A stretch of DNA of 6,491 nucleotides from Porticoccaceae bacterium. GTDB lineage: Bacteria > Pseudomonadota > Gammaproteobacteria > Pseudomonadales > Porticoccaceae. A program made the translations under genes and the position numbers. Shown one piece after another: positions 5,987-6,491 of this stretch. The notes under the pieces are model-generated. The model did not search any database. It was not told the origin of the DNA and saw nothing but the letters and a program-made list of their open reading frames with translations. The DNA is taken from the NCBI GenBank assembly GCA_003448675.1, contig DLXZ01000222.1, positions 5,774-12,264 of the forward strand, given 5' to 3'. Positions within the stretch are counted from its first letter, which is position 1. Each line of letters starts with the position of its first letter.

Positions 5987-6430
5987 ATGAAATTGAACGT
6001 GTATCTATCCGGCGAAATTCATTCCGACTGGCGGCAACAAATAGAAGATGGCTGTGAAGCCAATGGCCTGGCTGTGGTTTTTACCTCCGCGGTAACCGAC
6101 CATGACGCCAGTGATGCGGCCGGCGATTTGCTTGGTGAGGAAGATAATAGTTTTTGGCGTGATCACAAATCGGCCAAGGTGAATGCCATCAGGATTAAAA
6201 CGCTCATCGAAAACTGCGACCTGGCGGTGATCCGATTTGGCGACAAATACAAGCAGTGGAATGCCGCTTTTGACGCAGGTTATTGTGCCGCGCTGGGTAA
6301 ACCCTATATCACGCTACACGGCGAAAATATTACGCACCCACTGAAGGAGGTTGACGCCCTTGCCATGGCATGGACCAGGACTCCGGAGCAGGTCGTTGAA
6401 ATTCTTAACTATGTTACGAGCAAGAAATAA
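5987..6430 (+). CDS. ytoQ: YtoQ family protein (nucleoside 2-deoxyribosyltransferase-like fold)
   Basis: The 147-residue product matches the conserved YtoQ family, named after the Bacillus protein; no reaction is established. Recognisable family segments are VYLSGEIHSDW at 5–15, a D-H-D-x-S-D stretch at 38–43, LGEEDNSFWRD at 49–59, AIRIKTLIENCDLAVIRFG at 67–85, KYKQWNAAFDAGYCAALGKP at 87–106 and HPLKEVD at 117–123. The layout, with a Y-L-x-G start, a D-L-A-V-I-R-F-G strand and D-A-G-Y-C-A-A-L-G-K-P, resembles nucleoside 2-deoxyribosyltransferases and related nucleotide-binding Rossmann-like proteins. That kinship is inference. No signal peptide or membrane segment is seen, so it is probably cytoplasmic. 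GGAGAG lies a few bases before the ATG. The terminator upstream and the hairpin downstream indicate a single-gene transcript, unrelated to the monooxygenase module. Confidence 0.85.
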   Translation: MKLNVYLSGEIHSDWRQQIEDGCEANGLAVVFTSAVTDHDASDAAGDLLGEEDNSFWRDHKSAKVNAIRIKTLIENCDLAVIRFGDKYKQWNAAFDAGYCAALGKPYITLHGENITHPLKEVDALAMAWTRTPEQVVEILNYVTSKK

Positions 6431-6433
6431 AAT

Positions 6434-6457
6434 CCTGGGAACACCAGGTAATTTTTT
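6434..6457 (+). terminator. Probable rho-independent terminator after the YtoQ-family gene
   Basis: CCTGG (6434–6438), loop GAACA and CCAGG (6444–6448) form a 5-bp stem, followed by TAA and six T. It begins three bases after the stop. The short stem makes it weaker than the one at 5810–5841. The last 34 bases of the window show nothing further. Confidence 0.65.
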
Positions 6458-6491
6458 GCTAATCGCTCGTTTAATTGCCCGGGCCTTTCCC

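Overview
The window looks like chromosomal DNA from a gammaproteobacterium, moderately GC-rich. The rpe–trpE neighbourhood is of the Pseudomonas/Cellvibrionales kind, and the protein motifs and Shine-Dalgarno sites are typical of free-living, possibly marine, gammaproteobacteria. This placement is inferred from gene content only. I saw no tRNA, rRNA, CRISPR array, insertion sequence or phage gene.

Minus strand, positions 1–2185: a housekeeping block reads leftward. rpe (ribulose-phosphate 3-epimerase) comes first, then a 195-base gap, then trpE (anthranilate synthase component I), whose C-terminus runs off the window. The gap is not empty. It holds a promoter-like pair and a 21-codon reading frame with Trp-Arg-Trp-Arg near its end, followed by mutually exclusive short hairpins. 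This resembles a trp leader peptide/attenuator, but no T-run terminator is visible. The phosphoglycolate phosphatase gene (gph), usually found between rpe and trpE in related bacteria, is absent.

Plus strand, positions 2292–5773: three enzyme genes read rightward, divergent from rpe. They are an alpha/beta-hydrolase of the monoglyceride-lipase/lysophospholipase type, a fumarylacetoacetate-hydrolase-family enzyme 21 bases downstream (probably the same transcript), and a type I Baeyer–Villiger (flavin) monooxygenase. The monooxygenase has its own promoter region with a candidate palindromic operator and ends at a strong rho-independent terminator. A monooxygenase that turns ketones into esters, beside an esterase-type hydrolase and a C–C hydrolase/tautomerase, could form a small ketone or lipid degradation module. 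The substrate cannot be read from the sequence.

Plus strand, positions 5842–6491: a spacer with a 7-bp inverted repeat precedes a YtoQ-family gene (nucleoside 2-deoxyribosyltransferase-like fold, function unknown). A small hairpin with a T-run follows it and probably ends its transcript.
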